Notes: generated by a model from the sequence alone, not told the origin. 64,000 nt of DNA from Phaseolus vulgaris (GCF_000499845.2 NC_023751.2:12962423-13026422), one strand, 5' to 3'; positions 38,288 through 51,307 are shown, numbered from the stretch's first letter. Program-made: numbers and translations.

Positions 38288-38293
38288 AATAAA
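38288..38293 (+). terminator. Polyadenylation signal of the NDL gene
   Basis: AATAAA lies 21 bp after the stop codon, followed by T/G-rich sequence (TTGTATTTTGATTGTTG). It is close to the stop for a plant gene, and other near-upstream elements may also be used. Confidence 0.5.
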
Positions 38294-39197
38294 GCTTGCC
38301 ACTTCTTTGTATTTTGATTGTTGCACAAGTTTATAGTTCTTTGTTTTGTCAAAATCTGGTGAAGGGAGAGATGTCATTGTAGATAGAGGGACACGAAGAA
38401 AGAATCAACAGAGGAAAAAAAGGGGAAAGAGTTTTGTTGAAAGCAGCTATAGTCATTCTTTTATTTGTAATCATAGACATAAGTTAGCGAGTTTGAATCG
38501 TTGCTAAGGCTTCAAAATTGTTATTTTCGGACAAATAAATAAAAAAAATGATAGTTTTTGTTACAACTGTAAAGCTAACGCGGTGGGCACACCATGTAAT
38601 CTCACACCATGTCGGTATCTACCTGTTGATACTTTCATAGTTTATTTATCGTCATGAGATTCCCGACCCTGAAAAGCTGAAGTGAAATAATGAAAGCAAC
38701 ATTGGGATTTTCTTTACTTGTTAAAGCAGTTATGAAATTAATTGGTAAAACATTGAAAGTATATGTAATCGTTTTTTCTATAATGACGAACTTAATATTT
38801 CTTGCAAGTATGTCTAAACCTCCATGGCATGACTAATGACGTCAATACGGTACTTGTATCTGTCTAGGATTTATCTTTCTTAAGAAGTGCTACCTCTTTA
38901 CTTTGCCTTAACATGAGCCTCTTTCCATGTTTGCCTTCTTAAGAACCTTAACCTCTTTCATAGCTTCACCCCTTTACTGGTGCATTACCATGGGAGAAGA
39001 AGAAATCAAGCCAAAATAATAAGACGAGATAAATGTCGTGAAATTTACTAAGATTATATTTTCTTCATGGACATCCTCATCAATAATATACCCTACCTAC
39101 CATGCAAAGCAATAAGCGCAGATTTTGACCTCAGTTCTATTTTCTATTTGAATAAAGAAAAGGGTGCGTTATATCGTTTATGCGACTTTGTACACCT
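38294..39197. other. Convergent intergenic between NDL and ATH1-like genes
   Basis: About 0.9 kb shared by the 3' ends of two genes transcribed toward each other. No gene or repeat was seen. Confidence 0.6.
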
Positions 39198-41347
39198 TTA
39201 GTTAACATTAAACCTTTGATTACTCATGCCTATCCTGTTTCCATGGTTATTCTGGATTCCTTCTTCATTTCGACAAGCCTTTCTTTTGTTCATTTCAGCA
39301 TACATCTCTTCAATCATAGGTTTCCACAGCCGCACACGAGCATTTATAAACCAGTTGGATACCTGAGCTTGAAGACACAACCAAGCAAGTATGTCAGATT
39401 GTTCACCTTTAAACAAAGTAACAAACAAGCAAGAGTAGTAGATAATACCTGACTTCTTGTCAACCCACTTTTTACTGCAAGTAAATGCTTCTCTGCATCT
39501 TTGGGATACCTGAAATCCATCAATTACTAAATAAATACTTTCTTTAGATATATTCTTTAAATTCAATTCATGGATAAAATTCTGATGATTGAAGTATAAA
39601 TCCATTCCAAGAGACAGGTATATTGCATATTTGAAACTCACGGGTGTAAGAAATTCTGAAACATCCATGCCCGAAGAACCGAGACAGATCTTTCTGGCAA
39701 GCCTCTCTGGGGCCTCCACAGCTGATCTTTTCTTTTCAACTGCTGGAGAGCCCATTGCTTTTGAAGGAATGAAGTTTCAATAGACCATTCATTCTCTTCC
39801 GCACACGATTTGTTGAAACTTGATCCCATGGCAAGAATGTAGTTGCTAATCCTCTCCCGTAAGTCCTTGTAAAGAACAGAGATGGTTTGAAGAGCAAAAT
39901 GTGCATGTATTTGTGGGTCCAGCTCGGTAGCTGCATGAAATGCAGATATAACAGTATGTATCTCATCCAAACACTGGCTGTATCGATTGTCCACCTGATT
40001 AAGAAAGAGATTGCCAGTTAGTTGTATGACAAGAATTCATGATGAAAACTTGCATGTTCACTCTTAAAACTGCTCTACTTATCCGTTTTTCAGACCATTC
40101 TTACGAACCAATTTTTGCTATTTATCTACCATCCATGAATCTGAATGTAGACAATGTGCAATGTAATGCTAACATGATTCTGTCCATGACCATAATTAAT
40201 ATGAACATCAAAAGAATTAATTTATGATGTAGTGTCCTACCAGTTGTAGAAGTGTCAGCAGCTGGGCTTTCTTCGATTCAGCAACCCGCCTTTGCAGTGG
40301 AGACTCTGCATGAGATTCGTAAATAGAATTTGCATTGTGATCTGTCAAGATATTTCTCATGGGTGGAAAGGCTGAAGCTGACCTGTTTCCACCTGCTCTA
40401 TTACCAGGTGCTGAATAATTTAATTGTTTCAGATTTTCAAATGAATATCGTGCAATTTGAGCAAGTATCTCTTGAATCCCAAGAAGGTATCTCGATTCCA
40501 GTACTTCTGGTGAAAATTGTACATATTTATTACCACCCAAATTCATAGAAAGCTGTCTACTACTGCTGCAGGAAATGGTTCCATTCATGCAAGGGGTCAT
40601 ATTAGAGCAAGTCACCTCTGAGTACTGTCCTGCGGTTGTAGATGTTGCAAGACTTAGAGAAAGTTCTTTACTAAAGTTAGAGGAACAGTAAGCATAACTG
40701 GCCATGTTTGCAACGTTTGATGTTGTCCATTCATTTGGATCCAGATTTGCTATAGAAGAATAAGGCTCACAAGTTCCACCAATCTCTGGAGCTTTATGAA
40801 ATTTGTTAGCATTCCACTTACTAGGAACTTCATTGTAATCACAGTCCTCAAAAGTTGCAGACAAAGGGTTTGAAGTACCTTGCAAATTGTTGAAGAATAC
40901 CTCTAGTGCCCCCGTGGAGCAGATTGAGGGAGGCAGGGCTGCTGAATTCTCCAAATCTTCTTCAAGGCCAATTCTAGCAGCAAGAATGGCAGCAAGCGAA
41001 GCAGGAGTGAGTGGCACTCCTCCAACTAAATGCTCCAGAAACTCAGTGTTCTCCATGGGATTTGAGGCATCTCCCACAATACTCTTTCTTCGTGATGTAA
41101 CTAATGGACTAGAGTCAGCAATAATTGATTGATTAATGAAGCAAGCATCAGCATGGACATTACTAATAGGTTCAACTTGCTCTCCAGAAAGCATTGAAAT
41201 TCCATTCATGACGTGAGATTGGTTGTTAAGGTCAAGTGAATAGCACTGAATGAGAGGATTTGAGGTGGAATGTTGGGAAATTTCATCTATTACTGTAGCA
41301 CCTCGGCCAGAAATGTCCAGTGGAGCAATGTATATATCTCTCTCCAT
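39198..41347 (-). CDS. ATH1: BEL1-like TALE homeodomain transcription factor, ATH1-like
   Basis: Exons 41347-40241, 39994-39642, 39509-39449 and 39362-39198 give 561 aa. The ATG at 41347 is preceded in frame by a TTG that is not a likely start. The domains are a long Ser/Asn-rich N-terminal region, a SKY-type motif at about 285-305 ([17 protein letters not shown]), a BELL domain at about 350-430, and a TALE homeodomain at about 461-524 with the three-residue loop Pro487-Tyr488-Pro489 and recognition helix [13 protein letters not shown]1 proteins pair with KNOX proteins to enter the nucleus and control meristem and organ-boundary genes. The N-terminal [11 protein letters not shown] and overall layout fit ATH1, which controls stem growth and flowering time in Arabidopsis. 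It is longer than Arabidopsis ATH1 as I remember it (about 470 aa), mostly in the N-terminal region. The ATH1 call over other BLH types is good but not certain. Confidence 0.88.
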
Positions 41348-42660
41348 CAAATAATAACAAGGCTCTTGATTTAGCAGTTGTCTTCCAGAAAAGGTTTACC
41401 TTGAGAGCGTAATGATCCCACAATAGTTGAGAGAAAAGAAAATAGACCTACGCAACAAGAAACATCCCCGCCATAAACTAGAAAACAAATTTGAAATGAG
41501 AAAAGAAGCAAATGGATAAATAATCATGCAGAATGTGACTTGATTCAGCCTCCCTTCAAAATTCAAAATAGATTTTACCCGGAAAGAAGAAAGGAGATAA
41601 TTAATCAAAGAATGCTTTTAGATTAATTATAAAAATATCAACTAACAGACAAATGATCTCAAGTATGAAGCCAGAATGACGGGAGCTAGCACAACCGACC
41701 TTCACTTAATCCGCAAAGGAGTAACATTTAACAACTCCTTGCTGTTGTATTTGGAGGACCTACAAGAATGTAAAAGGGAAATGAAAAAGAATCGCAGTGG
41801 CAAGTAACAAGGCTATTTGTTTAAAAGAAAGGAAAAGAAGCCAAGGCATTTCCAAACTCGCTTATGCCATGCCAAAAAAAAGACCAACACGAAAGTTGTG
41901 TTTGTTTCTTTTCTTTTGCATGAACAGAAATATCTTTTTCTTCAAGCATCCAAACCTCAAAACACGAGTATCGTTTCCTTAGACCCCATCAAGCTTTCCT
42001 CTAGTCTTGCACATTAGAGACAAGAAGTTGAAGAAGAAGAAGAGCATGGAAAGGAAAAGAAAGTGTCAAAGTCGAAAAGAGAATAAAAAAGGGAGTGGGG
42101 TGTTGAGGATGAATAGAAAAAAATAAGAAAAGCCATAAATTAAGAGGGAAAGGTAAAGAGGCAGAAAAGAGTAAAACAAAGAAAGGAGAGGAGAGGGAGA
42201 GGGAGAGGGAGGAGAAGAGGGAACACATTAGTGTTTGGTGCAGTGGCACTCATTTGTGTTGCAGGCTTTACTGGGCCCATGTCTTGGCTCTCTCTGATCT
42301 CTTTTGTCCTCCTCAACACCCCTTATTATCTGTTGCCCTGCAATCATCATAATCAAAATATCTGGATTTTCTCTGTTGAAACTCCTGTTCATGGCAGGTA
42401 ACCTCAGAAACATTTTCAGAGAAAGGCCTTTGCTTTTTAGCTATTTTAATAGGAGAGGGCTAATGTGAGGAGAAAGGAGAGTAAATAAAGAAATGGGGTT
42501 GCAAGCTTTTCCTTCAGAATGTAACAACTAAACGCACAAGGCAAATGAAAAGAGAGGGACAGAGAAAGTGAAACACTGTTGTTTTAGTCTCATGGCAGTG
42601 TCCTTTCTTGGTTTTGTGGTGGCCAGACACAGGAGAGGAGATTGAAGGAGTGATGTAAGC
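41348..42660 (-). promoter_or_regulatory. Probable long 5' leader and promoter of the ATH1-like gene
   Basis: The region upstream of the start codon is less AT-rich than the far intergenic DNA and contains a CT-rich tract on the minus strand (complement of 42180-42220, GA-rich on +), common in plant leaders. A 61-codon minus frame (42413-42228) could be an upstream ORF if this part is transcribed. Candidate splice sites exist but I could not choose a leader structure. Confidence 0.4.
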
Positions 42661-45174
42661 AAACCAACTAATGACGACAGTTTTTGGTAGCTAGGATGAT
42701 CCTACCACTTTTACATGAATTTATTGTTGTTATTTCCGATAAGTGGATTATACTGTGGAACCGAATCAACCTCTACCAACTCTTCATTTACTGCTACTCT
42801 TATTTACTACCATTTAACACATTTCTATCTTTGCATCACCAAACCCTTCCTTCATACACAATTATAACTTTGCATATCGGGTAATTACCATACCTACACC
42901 AACAGATTCTCTCTATATTCATCATGTAAATGCAAACTGTCAAAATAATACACATCCACTTTTTTTCTGTGTTCAAAACTATATCTTTACACTCTTTAGT
43001 ATTATATAATTCACAATAGTGCAATTTTACTTCATAATTACCAAAATGGATAAATTTTCTTATTAAAATATTAGTTAAGTTGTGTTTTAACTATTAAGCA
43101 TTTTTGTGAGTTTGTTTCCAGGGTTTTTTTAACTTATTTTACAAACTACTACAATTAATTAGCTCATAAGCTATACTTTTCTTTTTCATTTTTACCTTTG
43201 TTGATTTACTTGAAATATTTTTTTTCTCTTTTCAGTTCTGAAACTATTTTATTTATACAAGTTTTTCCATAAATTATTTAAAGAAGAAAGAACAGGAAAA
43301 TAATATTATCTTATGTATTATCTGCAAGTTAAAAATAAAAAATTAAATAAATCATATGAAAAATTTATACAAATAAACTCATTAAACTAAATCTAAGGAA
43401 TAAGTTAATTTATATATATTTTTCTTTAGAGTAAATTTATGTAGAGTCCCATCCAAAAAGATCTTATATCACTGTTAGATATGTTTGAATAAGTTTACTG
43501 AAAAACATTTTGACAAAAACAATAAAATGCTTTTTTATAAACTAAAATTAATATACATAGATTAAAAATTATATAAAATATATAAGAGAATGTTTATCAA
43601 ATTAGTTTTAGCTAAAAAAATAATAATTTTATTAGAAAAACTTTTGCAAGAGAAAATAAGTATACTTTGTTAAATCCTAATTTTTTATGTTACTCTTTTA
43701 GCATTATTTTCTAAAAGTATTTTCAATTTTTCTATGATATTTTTATGTTGCACAGTTGTTATTATTACGTGAAGAATATGTGAAAGAGAAATACTATGAA
43801 TTCATGTCCTACAATTATTTTTTTGTTTTATATTTCCTATTTTGGGAGTTCTGGTCAACTAAGTTATTGGGTACTTGATTGGTTGGCGAGTACCGCAGAA
43901 TTCTCACTTCACGTGACTGAGTAATGCCAAATTCTCAAAATCTTCATACATTTCTCCGTCACTTTCATATTATTTCGTAAAAAGTTGTTTTTAATTTTTT
44001 AAAATGAATCATAATTTAACATTTTTTAAATAAATTTTCAGTTGCATTAACTTGTAGCTTATACTCCTTTTCCTACCGTAATATTTTCCTTTTTTTTTTC
44101 AATAGTAGTTTAATGTGTATTTAAGTGTGTGAAAGAGTTTACAAAACAACTTTTTTTTTTATTTACGATCTTACTGTAAAATTTTTTCTTTTTTAGTTTT
44201 GTATTTCATTTTTATACATAGTTAATTCGTTGAATTTTGTGACTTCCGAAATAACAACTAAAATTTTTAAAAAATAAAAAATTATTTTTCTTAAATTAAT
44301 AATAAAAGTAAATATATTTTTTAAATATTTTTTAATTTTATTTTATTCATATTTTTTATTATTCAAATAAATAATTTAATAATTATCAACTTATATTTTT
44401 ATGAATCAAATTAGTACAAATAACTTGATAATGTTATTTATCTTTTTTTAATATTGAAAAATAAATAATTTATTTTTTAAAATAAAAATATCAATTTAAA
44501 TATAATATTTTACTAACTTTATTTTTTATAATAAATTTTATTTGAGACATATATAAGCCCATCAACTATGGCTCTTTTGCAACCGTATATATAAGCCCAT
44601 CAACTAGGCCAGAATGACAAGGCCATATCTACGATTTGGGCCTTTTGATTCTTCCCAGTGGGCTCATTAGTTAAAATTGTTGGCTTTTGCTTATTGCACC
44701 TAATCAATTCAAACTTGCATCTATTAATTTTTGAAATTCCAGAATTACTCTTCCTTCCAGAATTGAAAATTCAAAATTGAAAAATATATTTTAAAAAAGA
44801 AAATTCAAAATAGATATTTTATATTTTAAAAAAAAATTGTAATATAATTGAAAAATCAAAATCTTATTTTAAAAAGACAAATTTAGAATACATATAATAC
44901 ATTTAAGAAAAAAATTATGAAAAAAAAATCCAAAAGCATAGTTTAGAAAAAAAAATCCAGAAAAAAAAATCTAAAAACATATTCTAAAAGAATTATTATG
45001 GAAAGCTGTTTCAGAAAACCTAATATAGGAAGGTATTTTGGAAACCCAAATCAATATTCAAATTTATTGGATAGAGAAAGCAAAATCCGCATAATTATTC
45101 TTTAATAAGTTGCCTATTCTAGGAAAGTAAAAAAACTCGTAAAGTCACGGGCCTGCCTATGGTGTACAAATCCA
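42661..45174. other. AT-rich intergenic
   Basis: No gene is supported. A short local duplication (ATATATAAGCCCATCAACTA) occurs at about 44550-44608. Confidence 0.6.
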
Positions 45175-45480
45175 AGAAGACTATTTCTTCCTGCACCTCC
45201 ATATGTTCTTCTCTCATGTCCATAAATTTTCGTATTTCCAAAAATATCACTCTTTAATATTTCAGATTACACAATCTAGAAGTCTTTTATCAAATTCGTA
45301 ATTAGTTCCCAGATTATATAATCTGGAAGTCTTTTTTCAGATGCATGATTAGTTTCTGAATTACATAATCTGGAAGTCTTTTTTAGCTTTTGGATTATGT
45401 AATACGAAAGTCTTTTTTCAAATGCGTGTCCGGATTACATAATCCGAAAGCTACTCTATAGGAGTGACACAAGAAGAATA
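45175..45480. repeat. Truncated, inverted copy of the neighbouring MITE
   Basis: AGACTATTTCTTCCTGCACC followed by TCCATATGTTCTTCTCTCAT and CCAAAAATATCACTC is the reverse complement of the right part of the MITE at 45580-45941. It continues through five copies of a GATTACATAATC-like motif and then loses similarity near 45480. Confidence 0.7.
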
Positions 45481-45579
45481 AAAATGTATTTTCACGTTTT
45501 ATATGAGAGTAGCAGAAAAACATATGAAATTGCAGAAGAAATTGGTCTGGGCCAAACTCATTTTACCATAATAGTTTTA

Positions 45580-45941
45580 GACTGTTTCTTCCTGCACCTC
45601 CATATCTTCTTCTGGCACCTCCATATCTTCTTCTGGCACCTCCATACACAACATGAAAATACATTTTTGTCCTTCCTGTGTCACCCCCATAGATTAGTTT
45701 CCAGATTATGTAATTCGGAAACTCATTTGAAAAAAGACTTCCGGATTACATAATCCAAAAGTTAAATGAGACTTCTGGATTATGCAATCCGGAGAATAAT
45801 CATGCATCTAAAAAATGGCTTCCGGATTATGTAATCCGGTAGCTAATTACAAATCTAGAATATTATAAAGGGATATTTTTGGAAATTTGAAAATTTATGG
45901 AGGTGAGAGAAGAAGGTATGGAGGTGCAGGAAGAAACAGTC
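45580..45941. mobile_element. MITE with ~25-bp terminal inverted repeats
   Basis: Ends are GACTGTTTCTTCCTGCACCT...AGGTGCAGGAAGAAACAGTC, flanked by the 8-bp duplication TAGTTTTA (45572-45579 and 45942-45949). It is non-coding. The inside holds four palindromic CCGGATTA-type motifs and a repeated CTTCTGGCACCTCCATA block near the left end. The 8-bp duplication points to hAT-like mobilisation, but the termini lack the usual CA start, so the superfamily is open. Confidence 0.82.
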
Positions 45942-45949
45942 TAGTTTTA

Positions 45950-48900
45950 TCTCAACCCATCTTTTTACTCTTTTTCAACTTGACTGAACTTCCTACAGAA
46001 CTAATTTACCCTACTTTTCAAAGAAGATACCGTGTATTATATATATGTATACTACAAGAGTTCCAATTACTCATACACCGATTTTTAAATAAGTTACTTC
46101 ATTTTATTTTTTTAATTTAATGATATAATGAAGAAATAATTCTAATTCTTAAATTAGAAAAATAAACATGAAGATGAGAAATAATTTTACAAACAAAATA
46201 TTTTTTTTAGAGAAAATCAACATATTTATTTACCCATTTTCACCATTCGGCCTGTGAGGTCGTCTAGAACGTTACACAGTTCTAGTCCGGACTACCTAAG
46301 ACTGACAGTTTCGGTTCCCAGACATTTTAAGGTTTTCTCCTCATTTTAAAGTTTAAAATTATCATGTAATGAAATTTATTATATTATTTGCAGCTAATAT
46401 GTTAGTAAAATTTTGCAGTATAAAACATGTATATAGAATTATAGTATTTAAAAGGTTATATTAGTCATTTAAGATTACAGGATTTTTTAAAATTTACATT
46501 GAACCCCAAAAAATGATGAAGGCGTATAAAGTTTAGATTGCATAAAAAAAGGTCTACAGAGATAATATGTTTTTATTTATGAAAATGATAGCAAGTGATA
46601 AGATCACAATTCACACGTTTTAGTTGAGGGGATTAACGCTTTTGACTCTTTTTTTAAAATATATATAATCTTTTTTGAGAGCTTGTTTGAACAATCTTAG
46701 TATATGAAATCACTTTTTAATTTTTTTTTTAAATCCAAAAAGTAACAAATAGAAGATGACGAATTCGAAAAAATGTATTAATCTTAAAACAGTTTTAAGT
46801 TTTGGCAAGTATTAATTTGATATTTATCTTGATTTTTGTTTTAAGAACGGAAGGTACAAAAGAAATACCAATCAAACAATTTTTTTGGAGAAAATAAAGT
46901 AAACTATAATATTAGGCCAATTAATGGTAATATAGTAAGGTTATTTTTTAACTCTATCTGTGATTAACTATGTTTCAGTAATTAAATGGAAAAACTTAAA
47001 GTGATATTGAAAATAATCGATTATAAAATAAAATTGAATAATTAATAAATTTATGTTGAAATTTTTAAAATGTAATTATTAAGAGTCAAACATAAAATTC
47101 GTGCGAGACTGCAAAATATCTACACACAGCACTCAGTCCATTTATAGCTCAATAGTGGTTTGTATGAATTACGTAGAGTTAACACTAATCAACCACTAAT
47201 CACGTGTTTATATATCGCAATCACTATTTTCAGTTTTATCTGGATATAGTTGTTGTTGTTTTGTAATTATATTTAGAAATATAACCTATATTTTTTAATG
47301 ATTATTTTCATGAAATTTTGTAAGCATAAATCAAAGATAATTTTTATTTTTTTATAAGATAGTTTCACATTAATTTCATACGCTTTTCATAATTGCGAAG
47401 GAAAAAACATATTGTCGAAGTGAACGAAGAAATTCATATTAGTGAATATAGATTTTAAAAAACAACAAAAATGTGAATTTCTTTAAAGGAAATTATTTGT
47501 GTCCCTGGAACTTTAAGTAGAAAATTAATAAAAATAAATAAATTTTGAAGTAAATAAAATAATCCAGCGAGGCAGTTTTACGAGGATGAGCCTTCACAGT
47601 CACATGTTCCTCAAGGTTTGTCACAAGCGATCATCACAAGATTTTGTAACTTTTTGTTCTTGCCCTTCAATTCGGGGTTAACACATCAACCGCAAAATAA
47701 GGTTTTATTTTAACCTCAACAACCTTTTACCTTTTTCTTCTTAAACACCAGATCAATCTCGTTTAACGATTAAGGAAAAAAAAAGAGTAAAAATCATTTA
47801 TTAAATAAATCGACATTTATAAATGAAATTAATTTAAAACATACGATTAATTAGCATAGCAAATGCTTCTTGACCTGTTTCTTTTAAATATAATGATACC
47901 AATGCTCGTATTTATTTATTTTTACATTAAAATAATATAACACTACAGTGTGTTTGAAATGAAATTAAATGTCTTAATTGAGCTTAAAGACAAATTAATT
48001 TAGAACGTTATAATGATGAGAAGTGTTGTGTTTGTATTTGAGACTTTGAGTACACGAAAGGCAGCAAGAAACTGGCAAGTTGCAACGCAATAATCCATCC
48101 CAATAATGCACGCAAATGTTAAATCATATTAATAAGCGTTGCCAATTAATGTCAAACATCCATCTCTTTAAGCTTCACCCTAATCTTATAACCTTATATA
48201 TTTGACCTTTTCCCAAACGTAATCTTTCTTTCTTTCTTATGTTCTATTTCTTCTTTCTAAACTTCCAGCCGGAATACCAAATTAGTATAGGATCTTGGAG
48301 GCTATAACGTAACACACCAAACTGCACGCAATTCACTTCCTATTTCTATTTAAAGGGCCTAACAATAATAATCCCGAAATGGTTAACTACCATTTGACCA
48401 ATACCAAAATCAATTATTCTTATTGTAACTCACCAAGATCAACACTCATTTTAATCATGTTTAATTTAATGCCTTCAAATTAATTGTCTATAGCATCAAA
48501 ACAAAGAAATAAAACTGTATTTCCTAAAGAGTTAACAGAAAAATAGCACTGTTTCCTATTTCATTAAGTTCATTTTGTGGCAATGACTATTCTTGAATTT
48601 GTGTTGATGCTTTCTCCTTCAATTATATTTTTTCATAAACAAAACTTGAGCGCAAAATTTGATTTGAAAATTGAAGTCTAGTTCTAGTCTCATCACTATG
48701 AAGATGTTGTTGTTCATGGTGTATTGCGTACTTAACAGAGAAATATGCATTTGATTTATATAAATGAGGAGAGGGATACAATTAAAGTATTCATTAACAA
48801 TGAAAAGCATGCAGGAGTAATTAAGCAAATAATAGTAATATATAGTAATTAATAGGAGTGAGGAAGAAATGAAATGAAGGTAGTGTGAGAGTGGTTGAGC
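45950..48900. other. AT-rich intergenic downstream of the PYL2-like gene
   Basis: No gene recognised. A small GC-richer patch at 46250-46330 (GGCCTGTGAGGTCGTCTAGA) and another at about 47570-47720 match nothing I know. The last stretch before 48901 should hold the 3' UTR of the minus-strand receptor gene. Confidence 0.55.
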
Positions 48901-49464
48901 TCAGTGCAGAGTGGTAGCCATAGCAACCTCCCCGAGTTTCTGAAGGTTAAGCTTCACCACAGTGTCCACAAACATCTTCGTATCCACTCCAGTGTTCCCT
49001 TCGGGAATGTCCACGACGTAGGATTCCAACACAACGGTGTAAATCTTACCGTTCCTGTTGAACTCGTTCACGGACGTCACGGAGCGGTAGTTATGGAGCC
49101 TGTGCTCGCCGCCGACCACGCGGAAGCTGAGCAGGTGGTTGTCGTCGTCTAGAATCTCGAGGCGCTCGGTGCTGGTGGAGGCAGGGAGGCCCGAAACGAC
49201 GGTGACCTCCCGGATGCTGCCGACGCTGCCGTCGCCTGAGCGCATGTTGCAGCTCTTGATGAAGTGCTTGTACTTCTGAGGATTATCGAAGCTTCGAACC
49301 AGGGGCCACACCGTGTGCGCCGGAGCCTCGATACGTTGCGCTATGATCGAGGTGCAGATTTTGGGGGATGGCGCGAACTTGTGGTGCGCGTTGATGGTGC
49401 TCTCCAGTTCCGTGAATTCCTCTAGGGTTAGACCTAGCTGCCGAAGCTGTGCTTCTGAAGCCAT
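48901..49464 (-). CDS. PYL2: Abscisic acid receptor, PYR/PYL/RCAR family, PYL2-like
   Basis: A single exon of 187 aa, START/Bet v 1-like fold. The gate loop SGLPA is at 91-95, the latch HRL at 121-123, and the ABA-carboxylate lysine is Lys66 (YKHF). The recoil region ESYVVDIPEGN at 147-157 and the C-terminal helix VDTVVKLNLQKLGEVA are intact. The receptor binds ABA in the cytosol and nucleus; the closed gate then docks on clade A PP2C phosphatases, which frees SnRK2 kinases. The CTSIIAQRIEAPAHTVWPLV and STSTERLEILDDD segments and the lack of introns fit the PYL2 branch, which are mostly dimeric without hormone. All residues I know to be needed are present, so the gene looks functional. The start is the first ATG, with a short N-terminus (MASEAQLRQLGLT) as in the family. 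Confidence 0.95.
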   Translation of the reverse strand: MASEAQLRQLGLTLEEFTELESTINAHHKFAPSPKICTSIIAQRIEAPAHTVWPLVRSFDNPQKYKHFIKSCNMRSGDGSVGSIREVTVVSGLPASTSTERLEILDDDNHLLSFRVVGGEHRLHNYRSVTSVNEFNRNGKIYTVVLESYVVDIPEGNTGVDTKMFVDTVVKLNLQKLGEVAMATTLH

Positions 49465-50613
49465 GACGGTTAGTTTTCTTTTGATTTGGGCTTTGGGCTT
49501 TGCTTTGTGTGACTGGTTTTTTGGGAGCGTTTCCTAGTGGAAGGAAGCAGAAGGAGGTTCGTGTTCGTGTTCCTCTTCTTCGTCTTCATTCATGAAAACC
49601 AGATGAATAGTGAACGTCAAATCCAATAACACGTTCGCTGACGTGACTCTTATTTATCTTTGAACCTTACTTTACTATTGCTTCTTTTCTTTTAGACATA
49701 TATACCCTCTACATTTTTTTTCTAAAATTTTATATTTTTATGGATAATTATAAATTCATAATCTTTTTTTTATGCAAGCACGTTATAATCTTAATATTAT
49801 TATTTTAATATTTTTTAATATTATTTAATTAAAATTTAATTTTTATTATATATAATTTATCTAAATTCATCATCGTATACAACTCTAGAGTTATAAAAAA
49901 TCATTTTCCTTTTTATATTTTGAAGTCTTTGGGCCAAAATGACATTTGAGAAAAAAAAAGGTCACTTTGTTAGTTTGCAACTAAATAAGACACCAAAAAT
50001 TTTCAATATCTTAAAGAATTTGAATATGTTTAGAATCACGATTTAGAACTTCTGAACTAGTCTCCATTTCAACAAATAGTTAGTACTAGGCATATAAGTT
50101 GAGATTTTTTTGAATTTTAATGTATATTTGTGTTTTCTTAGAACATAAGAAGATTACTAAACCATGAACTTAATTTAAACTAGTTGACTATTAATTAGAA
50201 ACGCTGTAATTAATTATTTTTTATGCGAAAAAATATGAAACTTGCACCTGGATTTTATTAATTTATTATTTAATAAATTAATTTAGAGAAATTTGAAAAG
50301 ATTATTTGTATGTTTGTGATGTATGAAAAAGTAAACATAAAATTTGAATGCAATTAAGAGAGGAGAAAAAGTGGTGATAGGATGGGGAAGTGGATGAAAA
50401 CGGTGTTCATGTGAGTTCTTTAACGAACTCTGAGCTCATCTGGACCCACCATTTGCTACTGCAATTTTGTTTTTGTTTTATGGTTGAATTATAATGTTTG
50501 AATGAAAATCAGAAATTGTACATTAATTACTCATACATTCCCTTGCGTATGACTTGTGTACTGTGCTCTCTCACTCTCCTCCATGCATGGGAAAAATTAT
50601 TACAAAATGCTTA
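49465..50613 (-). promoter_or_regulatory. Upstream region of the PYL2-like gene, then AT-rich DNA
   Basis: The first 170 bases have the composition of a 5' UTR and core promoter. A TGACGTGAC motif at about 49639-49647 carries an ACGT core, the centre of bZIP-type sites such as ABREs, but one motif is weak evidence. Beyond about 49700 only AT-rich DNA is seen. Confidence 0.4.
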
Positions 50614-50621
50614 GTTATTGC

Positions 50622-51307
50622 TACGGGTGGCAAAGCGGGGCAGCCCCGCATTGGCCCGTTCCGCACTTGGCCCGCAAAAATGCAGGGTGGGTTGGCCCGC
50701 CCTGCAAAGTTATTGTAGGTTAGAATTCTCGACCCGTTCCGCATAAGAGCTGGCCTGCGAGTTTGCGTCCCGCTCGCGGTTTTTTTTTTAAAATTAAATA
50801 TTTTTTTTTTATATTTTGTTCTTAAAAAATTGTCAAATTAAATCTATATATTTGTTACTATCAAATCTAATTTTTTTTTCTTCCTTTTCAAACATAGTCA
50901 AACATCAAAAAATTAAACATTAAGATAAATATCAAATATCACTATTCTTCCACTTCCAAAACATTAAACATACCTAATTCTAAAACATTAAACATAAACA
51001 TAAACATTAATTAAAAAACATTAAATATTTTTCCATTTCAATAACATTGGATGTCGCCTTAGAAAAACTTTCATTAATTTTTTATAATTATAATTTTCTC
51101 TGTCATCTGCACACATTAAAACAATGACATTTTTTTTCTTGCGGGTTAGCGGGCCAGCCCGCTCCACCCCGCTGCTGACCTGCACGGGCTGTGGACTAAT
51201 GCGGGGCAGACTAATTCTGGTTAGCGGGTTGAGGTTAGCCCGCCCCACGTTTTTTACCTGCGGGCCGCGGGCCAGCCCGCATGGCCCGCCCCGCTTTGCC
51301 ATCCCTA
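50622..51307. mobile_element. Non-autonomous hAT-type element, copy 1 (686 bp)
   Basis: Termini are TACGGGTGGCAAAGCGGGG and CCCCGCTTTGCCATCCCTA, i.e. imperfect terminal inverted repeats, flanked by the exact 8-bp duplication GTTATTGC (50614-50621 and 51308-51315). The GC-rich ends (GGCCCGC repeats) enclose an AT-rich core with no transposase. The 8-bp duplication and short inverted ends are the hAT signature. Open frames across the ends are just GC-rich repeat. Confidence 0.9.

Noticed and set aside
38094..38352. Minus frames near the NDL 3' end
   Set aside because: Antisense to the last NDL exon and its 3' UTR.
42001..42249. Minus 82-codon Leu/Phe/Ser-rich frame
   Set aside because: It is a translation of the CT-rich leader tract of the ATH1-like gene, without any conserved motif.
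48895..49152. Plus-strand 85-codon frame
   Set aside because: Antisense to the PYL2-like coding exon.
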